Assembly (NCBI RefSeq): GCF_946478785.1
Contig: NZ_CAMLDD010000022.1
Location: forward strand, 34,251-98,250
Origin: an uncultured Flavobacterium sp.
Lineage (GTDB): Bacteria > Bacteroidota > Bacteroidia > Flavobacteriales > Flavobacteriaceae
Direction: 5' to 3'
Length of the DNA stretch: 64,000 nt
A model generated the notes under the pieces. It ran no database searches. It saw nothing but the letters and a program-made list of their open reading frames with translations, and had not been told where the DNA came from. Position numbers and translations under genes: made by a program. Positions 8,931 to 16,445 of this stretch are shown here, piece by piece (position 1 is the first letter of the stretch; each line of letters begins with the position of its first letter).

Positions 8931-8977
8931 AATTTTGTCAAAAAAAATAAATTAAATTTATTGTAACCTAAATAAAG
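8915..8977. repeat. Perfect 17-bp inverted repeat between divergent ECF-regulated genes
   Basis: The arms are 8915-8931 and 8961-8977 (the right arm reads TTGTAACCTAAATAAAG) and are exact reverse complements around a 29-base AT-rich centre. Each arm holds the -35 TGTAAC and part of the spacer of one of two divergent promoters. Confidence 0.9.
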
Positions 8978-8988
8978 CGTTTGTCGTC
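8962..8988 (+). promoter_or_regulatory. Putative ECF-type autoregulated promoter of the sigma factor gene
   Basis: TGTAAC (8962-8967), 17 bases, CGTC (8985-8988). The same 16-base block TGTAACCTAAATAAAG and the same spacing occur on the opposite strand. A start about 7 bases after CGTC would leave a leader of only a few bases before the ATG at 8999. Confidence 0.6.
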
Positions 8989-8998
8989 CTATATAATT

Positions 8999-9586
8999 AT
9001 GAGTACAATACCTGATCAACATTATATCGATAAAATTATGCAGGGCGAAACAAATGCGTTTGCTGTGCTGGTGGATCGTTATAAGGATATGATTTTTACT
9101 TTGGCTCTGAAAACGGTTAAAAACCGAGAAGAAGCTGAAGAAGTTGCTCAGGACACTTTTATTAAAATATATAATTCACTAAGCAAGTTTAAAGGTGATT
9201 CGAAATTTTCAACCTGGATTTATAAGATTGCTTATAATACGTGTTTGGATCGTTTGAAGAAAAACAAAAAAGAAGAGCTTAATATATCGATAGATGAATT
9301 TTCGGCACATTTAATTAAAACGATGGACAATGCTTTAAGCGCTCTGGAAGACAAAGAACGAAAGCAGACCATTCAGAATTGTTTGAATTTATTGCCGAGC
9401 GAAGAGAATTTTCTGCTAACTTTATTTTATTTCGAAGATCAGAGTTTAGAGGAAATTGGAAAGATCATGAATATTAATGCTAATAATGTCAAGGTAAAAT
9501 TATTTAGAAGCCGACAAAAATTAGCTGTAATTTTGAAAAAGCAATTAGAACCAGAAATAGTAGCGAATTATGAACGAGAGCGATAA
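8999..9586 (+). CDS. ECF-type RNA polymerase sigma factor
   Basis: 195 residues from ATG 8999. An in-frame TTG at 8981 would place the start upstream of the predicted -10, so the ATG is preferred. Region 2 spans about residues 20-90 (YKDMIFTLALKTVKN, then AEEVAQDTFIKIYNSLSKF and FSTWIYKIAYNTCLDRLKK) and region 4 about 125-180 (LLTLFYFEDQSLEEIGKIMN, NVKVKLFRSRQKL). There is no region 1 or 3, as in ECF factors. The next gene overlaps it by 17 bases and looks like an anti-sigma factor. The promoter suggests it transcribes itself and the divergent membrane-protein gene. Confidence 0.93.
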   Translation: MSTIPDQHYIDKIMQGETNAFAVLVDRYKDMIFTLALKTVKNREEAEEVAQDTFIKIYNSLSKFKGDSKFSTWIYKIAYNTCLDRLKKNKKEELNISIDEFSAHLIKTMDNALSALEDKERKQTIQNCLNLLPSEENFLLTLFYFEDQSLEEIGKIMNINANNVKVKLFRSRQKLAVILKKQLEPEIVANYERER

Positions 9587-9965
9587 AAATATAGAAAATC
9601 TTATTGATAAAATGATGTCCGAAAATACTTTGGAGTCGCCATCAATTGACTTTACTTCAAAAATAATGTCTCAGGTTTTAGTTGCCGAAAAAAGCAAAAT
9701 TAAAGCCTACAAACCTTTAATCTCAAAATCTACCTGGATTTTTATTAGCATTTGTTTGATTGCTTTGACCGTATATTCTGTTTATTCAGGCAGTACTATT
9801 TCTAATTTGAAAATCGTTAACCTATATTCTGATAAAGTTTCTACTTTATTTTCAGGAATTCAGTTATCTAAAAATATCCTGTACGCGATTTTAATAGTCC
9901 CTTTTATGATTTTAATTCAGATTGGATTGCTGAAGAATTATTTTGATAAGAAGTATCAATTTTAG
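9570..9965 (+). CDS. Putative membrane anti-sigma factor
   Basis: 131 residues; its ATG lies inside the sigma gene (17-base overlap), implying translational coupling. An acidic, helical cytoplasmic N-terminus of about 47 residues (NESDKNIENLIDKMMSENTL) is followed by a membrane segment at about 50-68, a short periplasmic loop with the basic/polar stretch SNLKIVNLYSDKVS, and a second segment at about 104-121. There is no zinc-binding HxxxCxxC motif, so it is not a ZAS-type anti-sigma. The role is inferred from position and topology; no family was recognised by sequence. Confidence 0.6.
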   Translation: MNESDKNIENLIDKMMSENTLESPSIDFTSKIMSQVLVAEKSKIKAYKPLISKSTWIFISICLIALTVYSVYSGSTISNLKIVNLYSDKVSTLFSGIQLSKNILYAILIVPFMILIQIGLLKNYFDKKYQF

Positions 9966-10150
9966 ATTCTGTTTATTCAATTATTTAGTCAAAAACATTC
10001 AAAGCATTTTTCGAAAATAAATATTGCTTTTTAAATCCGGAAAACATACTTTAATCCTTCAAAAGGTTTCAATATAATTCTCTCATTTACAATAGTTTTA
10101 ACCCTGAAATTGTTATTGTTTTTTTATGAAAATTTTGAGATTGCAAACCG

Positions 10151-10181
10151 TTGCAATATTGTAACTTATAAAGTATCTTTG
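10151..10181 (+). promoter_or_regulatory. Promoter of the PfkB-family kinase
   Basis: TTG (10151-10153), a 20-base spacer and TATCTTTG (10174-10181) match the flavobacterial consensus; the ATG is 23 bases downstream. The rest of the 239-base gap from 9966 holds nothing recognisable. Confidence 0.65.
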
Positions 10182-10204
10182 CACCTTAATTCGAAATTCA
10201 TAAA

Positions 10205-11128
10205 ATGAATAAATTATTGATTGTTGGAACGGTTGCTTTCGACGCGATTGAAACTCCTTTCGGAAAAACAGATAAAATATTAGGTGGTGCTGCAACGTAC
10301 ATTGGTTTATCAGCATCCTTTTTTAACTTGCAATCGGCCATCGTTTCTGTAGTTGGCGATGATTTCCCTCAAGAACATTTAGATCTTTTAACTTCAAGAA
10401 ATATTGATATCTCTGGTATCGAAATTGTAAAAGGCGGAAAAACCTTTTTCTGGAGCGGTTTATACCACAATGATTTAAACTCAAGAGATACCCTTGTTAC
10501 CGAACTAAACGTTTTGGCAGATTTTCAGCCAAAAGTTCCTCAAAATTATAAAGACGCTGATGTTGTGATGTTAGGAAACTTACATCCATTAGTACAGAGC
10601 AGTGTTTTAGACCAAATGGAGAAAAAACCAAAATTAGTAGTTTTGGATACTATGAATTTCTGGATGGACTGTGCTTTACCAGAATTATTAGATGTAATTA
10701 AACGTGTCGATGTTATTACAATCAATGATGAAGAAGCAAGACAACTTTCGGGAGAATATTCATTAGTAAAAGCAGCCGCTAAAATCCAGGATATGGGACC
10801 AAAATATGTGGTGATCAAAAAAGGAGAGCACGGCGCGCTTTTATTCCACAACAGAGAAGTATTCTTTGCTCCGGCATTGCCGCTAGAAGATGTTTTTGAT
10901 CCAACAGGAGCTGGAGACACTTTCGCAGGTGGATTTTCAGGATTCATTGCGCAAAGCGAAAACATTTCGTTTGGCAATATGAAAAATGCAATAATTTACG
11001 GTTCTAATCTGGCTTCATTTTGTGTGGAGAAATTTGGAACTGAAAGGATGGAAACATTAACCAAAACAGAAGTAGCGATTCGATTACAGCAATTTAAGTC
11101 GCTAACTCAGTTTGACATAGAATTATAA
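10205..11128 (+). CDS. PfkB-family (ribokinase-like) carbohydrate/nucleoside kinase
   Basis: 307 residues. The N-terminal GGAATYIGLSASFF segment and the C-terminal PfkB signature DPTGAGDTFAGGFSGF, with its catalytic Asp, are intact, as is the VVIKKGEHGALL strand. Family members phosphorylate sugars or nucleosides with ATP. The substrate cannot be read, but the next gene is a PRPP-using amidotransferase homologue, and the pair is common in Bacteroidota, so a ribose- or nucleoside-linked role is plausible. A terminator separates it from the next gene. Confidence 0.85.
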   Translation: MNKLLIVGTVAFDAIETPFGKTDKILGGAATYIGLSASFFNLQSAIVSVVGDDFPQEHLDLLTSRNIDISGIEIVKGGKTFFWSGLYHNDLNSRDTLVTELNVLADFQPKVPQNYKDADVVMLGNLHPLVQSSVLDQMEKKPKLVVLDTMNFWMDCALPELLDVIKRVDVITINDEEARQLSGEYSLVKAAAKIQDMGPKYVVIKKGEHGALLFHNREVFFAPALPLEDVFDPTGAGDTFAGGFSGFIAQSENISFGNMKNAIIYGSNLASFCVEKFGTERMETLTKTEVAIRLQQFKSLTQFDIEL

Positions 11129-11136
11129 TGCTTACG

Positions 11137-11162
11137 AGCCTCGGTAAAACGGGGCTTTTTTA
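11137..11162 (+). terminator. Intrinsic terminator after the PfkB kinase gene
   Basis: AGCCTCG (11137-11143), loop GTAAAA and CGGGGCT (11150-11156), with one mismatch, are followed by a T-run. Only 45 bases separate it from the next ATG and no TAnnTTTG is visible there, so partial readthrough may supply the downstream gene. Confidence 0.7.
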
Positions 11163-11207
11163 TTACGTTAATACGCACAACTTACAACAACACAAATACA
11201 CAAAAAA

Positions 11208-13106
11208 ATGAGCGACGCTTTAAAACACGAATGTGGTATAGCCTTAGTCAGACTTCTTAAACCGCTTGAATATTACAAAGAAAAATACGGAACTGCTTTT
11301 TACGGGATACAAAAAATGTACCTGATGATGGAAAAACAGCACAACCGTGGTCAGGATGGCGCCGGTTTTGCCAGCATCAAATTAGATGTTGAGCCAGGAG
11401 AACGTTACATCAGCAGGGTTCGCTCTAATCATTCACAACCAATTCAGGATGTTTTTAAGCAAATCAATGAGCGAATTAGTGAAGAATTAAAAGCACAGCC
11501 TGAAATTGCTGACGATGTTCAAAAAATAAAATCTGAGATACCGTATGTTGGCGAATTATTTTTAGGACATGTTCGTTACGGAACTTTCGGAAAAAACAGT
11601 ATCGAAAGTGTACACCCATTTTTACGTCAGAGTAACTGGATGCACCGTAATTTAATTTTGGCAGGTAACTTTAACATGACAAATGTTAAGGAGCTTTTCG
11701 AAAATTTAGTCGAATTAGGCCAGCATCCAAAAGAAATGGCTGATACCGTTACGGTAATGGAAAAAATTGGCCACTTTTTGGATAAAGAAGTGATGCAATT
11801 GTATCAGGATTGTAAGGGTGAAGGCTACTCAAAAAGAGAAGCATCTCCGGTAATTGCAGAACGTTTGGATCTTGCAAAAATACTAACCAGATCAGCAAAA
11901 AACTTAGATGGCGGTTACGCAATGGCAGGTTTGTTGGGTCACGGGGACGCCTTTGTTTTTAGGGATCCGGCAGGTATTCGTCCGGCTTATTTCTATCAGG
12001 ATGATGAAGTTGTTGTTGTAGCTTCAGAAAGACCTGTTATTCAAACTGTATTTAATGTTCCTTTTGAAAGCGTTCAGGAAATTGAACCTGGAAATGCCTT
12101 AATTATAAAGAAAAGTGGAAAATTTTCTATGAACCAGATTCTGGAACCAACCGTTAAAAAAGCCTGTTCTTTTGAAAGAATCTATTTCTCAAGAGGAAGT
12201 GATGCTGAAATTTATCAGGAGCGTAAAGATTTAGGAAAATTAATTTTGCCTGCTGTTCTTGAATCAATTGACAGTGATACAGATAATACTGTTTTCTCTT
12301 ATATCCCCAATACAGCTGAAACTTCGTTTTATGGTCTAGTTGAAGCAGCTCAGGATTTCTTAAATCAGAGAAAGAACAATTATATCCTGGAAAACAGAAA
12401 TACACTTACTGCCGAAACCTTACAAGAGTTATTGGCAGTAAAAATACGTACTGAGAAAGTTGCGATTAAAGATGCAAAACTTAGAACCTTTATTACAGAA
12501 GACAGCAGCCGTGATGATTTAGTAGCTCACGTTTATGATGTAACTTACGGTGTGATAAAACCAACTGATAATTTGGTTATTATTGATGACAGTATTGTTC
12601 GTGGTACTACATTAAAAATGAGTATCATAAAAATGATGGATCGTTTGAAACCAAAACGTATCGTAATTGTTTCTTCGGCACCACAAATTCGTTATCCGGA
12701 TTGTTACGGAATTGATATGGCAAAATTAGAAGGTCTTGTTGCTTTCAGAGCGGCTTTGGATTTACTTAAGGAACGAAATTTATATCATATTGTAGACGAA
12801 GTGTATGCTAAATGTAAAGCTCAGGAAAATTACGTAGATACCGATGTTGTAAATTATGTAACAGCAATTTATGATCCATTTACTCCTGAAGAAATTTCTG
12901 ATAGAATTGCCGAGATGTTAAGCTCTCCTGAAATCAATGCTGAAGTAAAAATTATCTTCCAAAAAGTAGAAGACTTACATATTGCCTGTCCGAAAAATCT
13001 CGGCGATTGGTATTTTACAGGTGACTATCCAACACCAGGTGGAAATCGGGTTGTAAATAGAGCCTTTATGAACTTTTATGAAGGAAAAAACGCAAGAGCT
13101 TACTAA
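11208..13106 (+). CDS. Long-form amidophosphoribosyltransferase homologue
   Basis: 632 residues, some 130 longer than ordinary PurF. The class II amidotransferase domain begins MSDALKHECGIALVRLL: the nucleophile Cys is at residue 9 rather than 2, so removal of the leader or a non-standard nucleophile position must be considered. NRGQDGAGFAS and LGHVRYGTFG are typical glutaminase motifs. The phosphoribosyltransferase domain has the PRPP loop VIIDDSIVRGTTLK. Canonical PurF makes phosphoribosylamine from PRPP and glutamine. Bacteroidota commonly encode this longer form beside a PfkB kinase in addition to a standard PurF, so its exact reaction is uncertain. A purF assignment would be premature. 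Confidence 0.8.
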   Translation: MSDALKHECGIALVRLLKPLEYYKEKYGTAFYGIQKMYLMMEKQHNRGQDGAGFASIKLDVEPGERYISRVRSNHSQPIQDVFKQINERISEELKAQPEIADDVQKIKSEIPYVGELFLGHVRYGTFGKNSIESVHPFLRQSNWMHRNLILAGNFNMTNVKELFENLVELGQHPKEMADTVTVMEKIGHFLDKEVMQLYQDCKGEGYSKREASPVIAERLDLAKILTRSAKNLDGGYAMAGLLGHGDAFVFRDPAGIRPAYFYQDDEVVVVASERPVIQTVFNVPFESVQEIEPGNALIIKKSGKFSMNQILEPTVKKACSFERIYFSRGSDAEIYQERKDLGKLILPAVLESIDSDTDNTVFSYIPNTAETSFYGLVEAAQDFLNQRKNNYILENRNTLTAETLQELLAVKIRTEKVAIKDAKLRTFITEDSSRDDLVAHVYDVTYGVIKPTDNLVIIDDSIVRGTTLKMSIIKMMDRLKPKRIVIVSSAPQIRYPDCYGIDMAKLEGLVAFRAALDLLKERNLYHIVDEVYAKCKAQENYVDTDVVNYVTAIYDPFTPEEISDRIAEMLSSPEINAEVKIIFQKVEDLHIACPKNLGDWYFTGDYPTPGGNRVVNRAFMNFYEGKNARAY

Positions 13107-13160
13107 ATAAAAAGTTAAAAAATGCATTTCATCGGATTTTTATGCATTTCATCCTATATT

Positions 13161-13192
13161 TTTGCTAAAAACGCAATGCTAGTATATCTTTG
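13161..13192 (+). promoter_or_regulatory. Promoter of small RNA 1
   Basis: TTTG (13161-13164), exactly 20 bases, and TATCTTTG (13185-13192) form one of the best consensus promoters in the window, yet no protein gene follows for more than 300 bases. The predicted start is at about 13197-13199. Confidence 0.65.
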
Positions 13193-13197
13193 AAGAA

Positions 13198-13267
13198 CCA
13201 TAACATTAGTAGGTTAAGTTTATGGTAGATTTGGGGCAAAAAAGGTGAAAGAAATTTCACCTTTTTT
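13198..13267 (+). ncRNA. Putative small RNA, copy 1 of a tandem pair
   Basis: About 70 bases. A 5' hairpin is closed by CCATAA (13198-13203) with TTATGG (13220-13225) and exposes AGTAGGTTAA in its loop. A single-stranded linker containing TTTGGGGC follows. A strong terminator hairpin closes it: AAAAAAGGTGAAA (13238-13250), GAAA loop, TTTCACCTTTTTT (13255-13267). It has its own consensus promoter. A second copy lies 174 bases downstream with compensatory stem changes. No reading frame is conserved between the copies. Function and Rfam family are not identified. Confidence 0.65.
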
Positions 13268-13358
13268 ATTGGAATAAATTTAAATTTTTAAAATATAGTC
13301 ATTAATCGGATATTTCTGCTTTTAATCAGAAATATTTAAAAAAAACAATACAGAAACA

Positions 13359-13366
13359 TACATTTG
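13359..13366 (+). promoter_or_regulatory. -7 element of small RNA 2
   Basis: TACATTTG matches TAnnTTTG at the same distance (5 bases) from the CCATAA arm as in copy 1. The -33 region is poorer (TTTA rather than TTTG). Confidence 0.5.
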
Positions 13367-13371
13367 ATCTG

Positions 13372-13443
13372 CCATAAAATTAAGTAGGTTAAATATTATG
13401 GTGAATTTGGGGCAAAAAAGGTGGAAGAAATTCCGCCTTTTTT
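13372..13443 (+). ncRNA. Putative small RNA, copy 2 of a tandem pair
   Basis: It has the same architecture as copy 1: CCATAA (13372-13377) pairs with TTATGG (13396-13401), the loop carries AGTAGGTTAA, the linker TTTGGGGC is identical, and the terminator is AAAAAAGGTGGAA (13414-13426), GAAA loop, TTCCGCCTTTTTT (13431-13443). Relative to copy 1 one A-U pair has become G-C and one U-A has become U-G, so the stem is preserved while the sequence changed. That is good evidence for a functional RNA structure. Confidence 0.65.
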
Positions 13444-13516
13444 ATTGGAAAAAAGTTAGCTGACAATAGTAATTAATTCTTAATATTGTCAATACAATTA
13501 TTATAACCAAATCAAA

Positions 13517-13909
13517 ATGACGCATCTAAAAAAAGTTTTTATTCTAAGTGTTTTCAGTATTTTTTTGATAAGCTGTTCCGGTGCGAAACCTAAAAGCACT
13601 AATAAAACAGCAACAACTGAAAACCATACCAGTAACGAAGACATTACGGCAAATGCTGATGAAAACGAAAATTCTTCTTCTAAAAAAAACACATCCAGAG
13701 ATGGAAGTTCAATAAAAAACGCAATCAAAGTGAAAAGTGTTTCAGAGGAATATCAAATAGTCAGAAAACTTTGTCCTAATTGCAAAATGAACCGTCAGGC
13801 ATTACTTAGCGAAGGAAACAAACATTATGATCTTCTAAATTTAACAAATGAAAAAGGCGAAGAGGTCAAATATTATTTTGATATAAATAGTTTTTACGGC
13901 AAATGGTAA
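13517..13909 (+). CDS. Small lipoprotein of unknown function
   Basis: 130 residues. The N-terminus MTHLKKVFILSVFSIFLISC is a lipoprotein signal with the lipidated Cys at residue 20 in LISC. A Ser/Thr/Asn/Glu-rich linker (about residues 24-72) is followed by a compact domain of about 55 residues that contains a CPNCKMN motif and ends NLTNEKGEEVKYYFDINSFYGKW. The paired cysteines suggest a disulphide or metal site. I recognise no named family. Confidence 0.7.
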   Translation: MTHLKKVFILSVFSIFLISCSGAKPKSTNKTATTENHTSNEDITANADENENSSSKKNTSRDGSSIKNAIKVKSVSEEYQIVRKLCPNCKMNRQALLSEGNKHYDLLNLTNEKGEEVKYYFDINSFYGKW

Positions 13910-13915
13910 AAAGAA

Positions 13916-13952
13916 AAAACCCGATTAATTCATAACGAACCAATCGGGTTTT
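13916..13952. terminator. Bidirectional terminator between the lipoprotein gene and sodB
   Basis: AAAACCCGATT and AATCGGGTTTT form a perfect 11-bp stem; A-runs and T-runs flank it on both strands, so it can end both convergent transcripts. Confidence 0.8.
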
Positions 13953-13969
13953 ATATTTATTTGAAAAGA

Positions 13970-14578
13970 CTATTTTTCTAAAGCAAATCTTCTTGCAACT
14001 TCTGTCCAGTTAATTACACTGAAGAAAGCCTCAATATAATCAGGTCTTCTGTTTTGGTAGTTTAAGTAGTAAGCATGCTCCCAAACGTCCATTCCTAAAA
14101 TTGGAGTTCCGCCACAGCCTACTTCCGGCATTAATGGATTATCCTGGTTTGGAGTTCCGCAAACTTCTAATTTTCCACCTTTATGCACACATAGCCAAGC
14201 CCATCCTGAACCAAATTGTGTTGCTCCCGCTTTAGCAAATTTCGCTTTAAACTCTTCGAAAGATCCGAAAGAAGATTCAATTGCTGACAACAATTCACCT
14301 GTAGGTAATCCGCCACCGTCTGGAGACATTACAGTCCAGAATAAATTGTGGTTGTAAAAACCTCCACCATTGTTACGAACTGCAGCATTTTTTTTATCTA
14401 AATTAATTAAGATATTTTCGATTGTTTTTCCTTCTAAATCCGTTCCTGCAATAGCAGCATTTAGATTTGTTGTGTAAGCATTATGATGTTTCGTGTGATG
14501 GATTTCCATTGTACGTGCATCAATATGTGGTTCTAATGCATCATATGCATAAGGTAATTGTGGTAATTCAAAAGCCAT
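13970..14578 (-). CDS. sodB: Superoxide dismutase, Fe/Mn family
   Basis: 202 residues, standard length. It dismutates superoxide to peroxide and oxygen in the cytoplasm. The four metal ligands are visible: His27 in [12 protein letters not shown], a His in the [13 protein letters not shown] segment, and Asp and His in [14 protein letters not shown]. No signal peptide is present. Fe or Mn preference cannot be decided safely, hence sodB is used only by convention. A -7 element lies about 33 bases upstream. Confidence 0.95.
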   Translation of the reverse strand: MAFELPQLPYAYDALEPHIDARTMEIHHTKHHNAYTTNLNAAIAGTDLEGKTIENILINLDKKNAAVRNNGGGFYNHNLFWTVMSPDGGGLPTGELLSAIESSFGSFEEFKAKFAKAGATQFGSGWAWLCVHKGGKLEVCGTPNQDNPLMPEVGCGGTPILGMDVWEHAYYLNYQNRRPDYIEAFFSVINWTEVARRFALEK

Positions 14579-14611
14579 GATATATGATTTTATGATTTAT
14601 ATTAATTTATC

Positions 14612-14619
14612 CAAATTTA
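14612..14619 (-). promoter_or_regulatory. Putative -7 element of sodB
   Basis: On the minus strand TAAATTTG, matching TAnnTTTG, lies 33 bases before the ATG at 14578. The -33 region is weak. Confidence 0.45.
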
Positions 14620-14714
14620 AACATTTAACTTTGGAATAGAAAATACTATTTCGTTATAATTGAATTTAGTTAATCATTAATTGTTGTTTTTACACTAAAA
14701 TCCCTGTAGAATAG

Positions 14715-15389
14715 TTACTTCCCGTTAAAACTAGTCATTGTATTTTCTAATCCTGCAGTGCCAAAAGATCTGATAATTTCTGCTGCAACTTCTAATCTTT
14801 CCGGTAATTTTGCTCTTTCTTCTTCATCCCAATCACCTAAAACATAATCAACCTGCTGCCCTTTTTTAAATTGATCACTGATACCAAATCTGAAGCGGGT
14901 ATATTGTTGTGTGTTTAAAACCAAATTAATATTTTTCAATCCGTTGTGGCCTCCGTCGCTGCCTTTTGGTTTGATTCGGATGGTTCCGAAAGACAGGTTT
15001 AAATCGTCTGTAATGACCAGAATATTTTCTAAAGGAATATTTTCTTTGTCCATCCAGTATTTTACGGCTTTTCCGCTTAGGTTCATATAGGTGTTCGGCT
15101 TAAGCAAAAAAAAGGTTCTTCCTTTAAATTTATATTCGGCCAAAGCACCCAGCTTTACGGTTTCGAAGGAAAGGCCTTCTTTTCTGGCTAAAAAATCCAG
15201 GACTTTAAATCCGATGTTATGTCTTGTGTTTACGTATTCGGCTCCAATATTACCAAGCCCTACGATTAAATATTTTTTACTCACGCTTTTTAAATTGTTT
15301 TTTGAGTGTTCGTGAACCTCCGGTTTCATGTTGTCTGTGTTCTCTTCTTTTTGTGTTGATGAAAACAGTTTTGTAATCCATTTTATCAT
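14715..15389 (-). CDS. pth: Peptidyl-tRNA hydrolase
   Basis: 224 residues. It releases peptides from peptidyl-tRNA that dropped off ribosomes. The core starts KKYLIVGLGNIGAEYVNTRHNIGF with the catalytic His in TRHN; LLKPNTYMNLSGKAV and VITDDLNLSFGTIRIKPKGSDGGHNGLKN complete the active site. An N-terminal extension of about 38 charged residues (MIKWITKLFSSTQKEENTDN) is typical of flavobacterial homologues, so the upstream ATG is kept; an internal ATG at residue 21 is an alternative. Probably a single-gene unit. Confidence 0.93.
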   Translation of the reverse strand: MIKWITKLFSSTQKEENTDNMKPEVHEHSKNNLKSVSKKYLIVGLGNIGAEYVNTRHNIGFKVLDFLARKEGLSFETVKLGALAEYKFKGRTFFLLKPNTYMNLSGKAVKYWMDKENIPLENILVITDDLNLSFGTIRIKPKGSDGGHNGLKNINLVLNTQQYTRFRFGISDQFKKGQQVDYVLGDWDEEERAKLPERLEVAAEIIRSFGTAGLENTMTSFNGK

Positions 15390-15464
15390 GATGCAAAAAT
15401 AGGGTTAATGTTGGTAATTAGAAAATGTGTCAATTAGATAATTAGATAATCGAATCTGTATTAT

Positions 15465-15540
15465 TCTTAACCGCAAGGTGCGCTAAGAATGGCACGCGGA
15501 TGACGCGGATTTAAACTGATTAGCGCGGATTTTTTTCTTA
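15465..15540. repeat. Degenerate interspersed intergenic repeat
   Basis: Contains GCAAGGTGCGCTAAG followed by ACGCGGATGACGCGGATTT and GATTAGCGCGGATTTTT, with repeated ACGCGGAT/GCGCGGAT units. GC-rich motifs of this type stand out from the AT-rich surroundings and recur between genes in Flavobacterium genomes. No coding potential. Confidence 0.5.
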
Positions 15541-15568
15541 GAAACTTATAAAAATGAATTATTCTGGC

Positions 15569-15675
15569 TAGCCCTGACAGCAGCGGCATCCTTTTTCTGG
15601 CTTCTTTAGCCGGAAAAAGATATAGCGGATGGCAGGAATGTTACGTCTTGAAAAGCCTTGAAGTTTCTGCTCCTG
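15569..15675. repeat. Dispersed hairpin repeat, copy A
   Basis: The left flank is TAGCCCTGACAGCAGCGGCA, then CCTTTTTCTGGC / TTCTTTA loop / GCCGGAAAAAGA, then TATAGCGGATGGCAGG and a distal GCTCCTG. The flanks, the loop TTCTTTA and the GATATAGCGGATGGC block recur at 37406-37512 and 46295-46376, while the internal stem sequence differs but still pairs. It lies in the 382-base pth-rplY gap. Confidence 0.75.
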
Positions 15676-15717
15676 AAATTTAAAATTTCAATCTCGCCGA
15701 ATAGAAAATTAAGACAT

Positions 15718-15749
15718 AAAAAAAGCACCAACCTTTCGATTGATGCTTT
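15718..15749 (-). terminator. Intrinsic terminator of rplY
   Basis: On the minus strand AAAGCATCAA and TTGGTGCTTT pair with one mismatch around an 8-base loop, followed by a T-run. It lies about 25 bases past the rplY stop. Confidence 0.65.
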
Positions 15750-15771
15750 GGTATTGAAGAATTTGAAAAAA

Positions 15772-16383
15772 TTATTTTTTCTTTCCTTTTGCAGGAGCTT
15801 TTGCAGCTTTTGCAGCTTCCTGAGCAGCTTTCATAGCAGCACGAGAGATTCTTACCTGAGCTACAACTGTATTGTCCGGGTGCATAATTTTGTATTCCGG
15901 AGCACCAACTTTAGTAACGTACAATTTGTTACCCATTTCAAGTGGAGTAATGTCAGCTTCAACAAAATCAGGAAGATTTTTAGGTAAAGCTTTTACTTTT
16001 AATTTACGAGTGTTTAAACGTAAAACACCACCTGCAAGAACACCTTTAGATGTACCAACAATTTTTACAGGAACTTCCATAGTGATTTCTTTGTCATCAA
16101 ATAACTGAAAGAAGTCAATGTGTAAAATTTTGTCAGATACCGGGTGTACCTGAATGTCCTGCAAAATTGCATTGAATGATTTTCCTTTTCCAAGTTCGAT
16201 CACAACTGTGTGAGCGTTTGGAGTGTAAACCAAGTTTTTGAATGCCGCAGCGTCCGCTGAGAAATGTACTGCCTGATTTCCTCCGTATAACACGCAAGGA
16301 ACCGCTCCAGCATTACGTAAGGCTTTAGTTGACACTTTGCCCACGCTTTCTCTTTCTGATCCTTTAATTGTAATCGATTTCAT
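15772..16383 (-). CDS. rplY: 50S ribosomal protein L25 / general stress protein Ctc
   Basis: 203 residues, the long CTC form: an N-terminal L25 domain ([34 protein letters not shown]) that binds 5S rRNA, and a C-terminal beta domain ([32 protein letters not shown]). The tail is Ala/Lys-rich ([14 protein letters not shown]), common in Bacteroidota homologues. It follows prs with a 62-base gap on the same strand and is likely cotranscribed with it, a widely conserved prs-ctc pairing. Confidence 0.96.
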   Translation of the reverse strand: MKSITIKGSERESVGKVSTKALRNAGAVPCVLYGGNQAVHFSADAAAFKNLVYTPNAHTVVIELGKGKSFNAILQDIQVHPVSDKILHIDFFQLFDDKEITMEVPVKIVGTSKGVLAGGVLRLNTRKLKVKALPKNLPDFVEADITPLEMGNKLYVTKVGAPEYKIMHPDNTVVAQVRISRAAMKAAQEAAKAAKAPAKGKKK

Positions 16384-16445
16384 TGTAAAAAAATATAGTT
16401 ATTAATAAATATTCTGTTTCCTATATAATGTATGTGTCGCAATGA

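Noticed and set aside
10546..10977. Minus-strand 143-codon open frame inside the PfkB gene
   Set aside because: It lies wholly antisense to a well-supported gene, has no family likeness and a low-complexity composition; it is a shadow frame.
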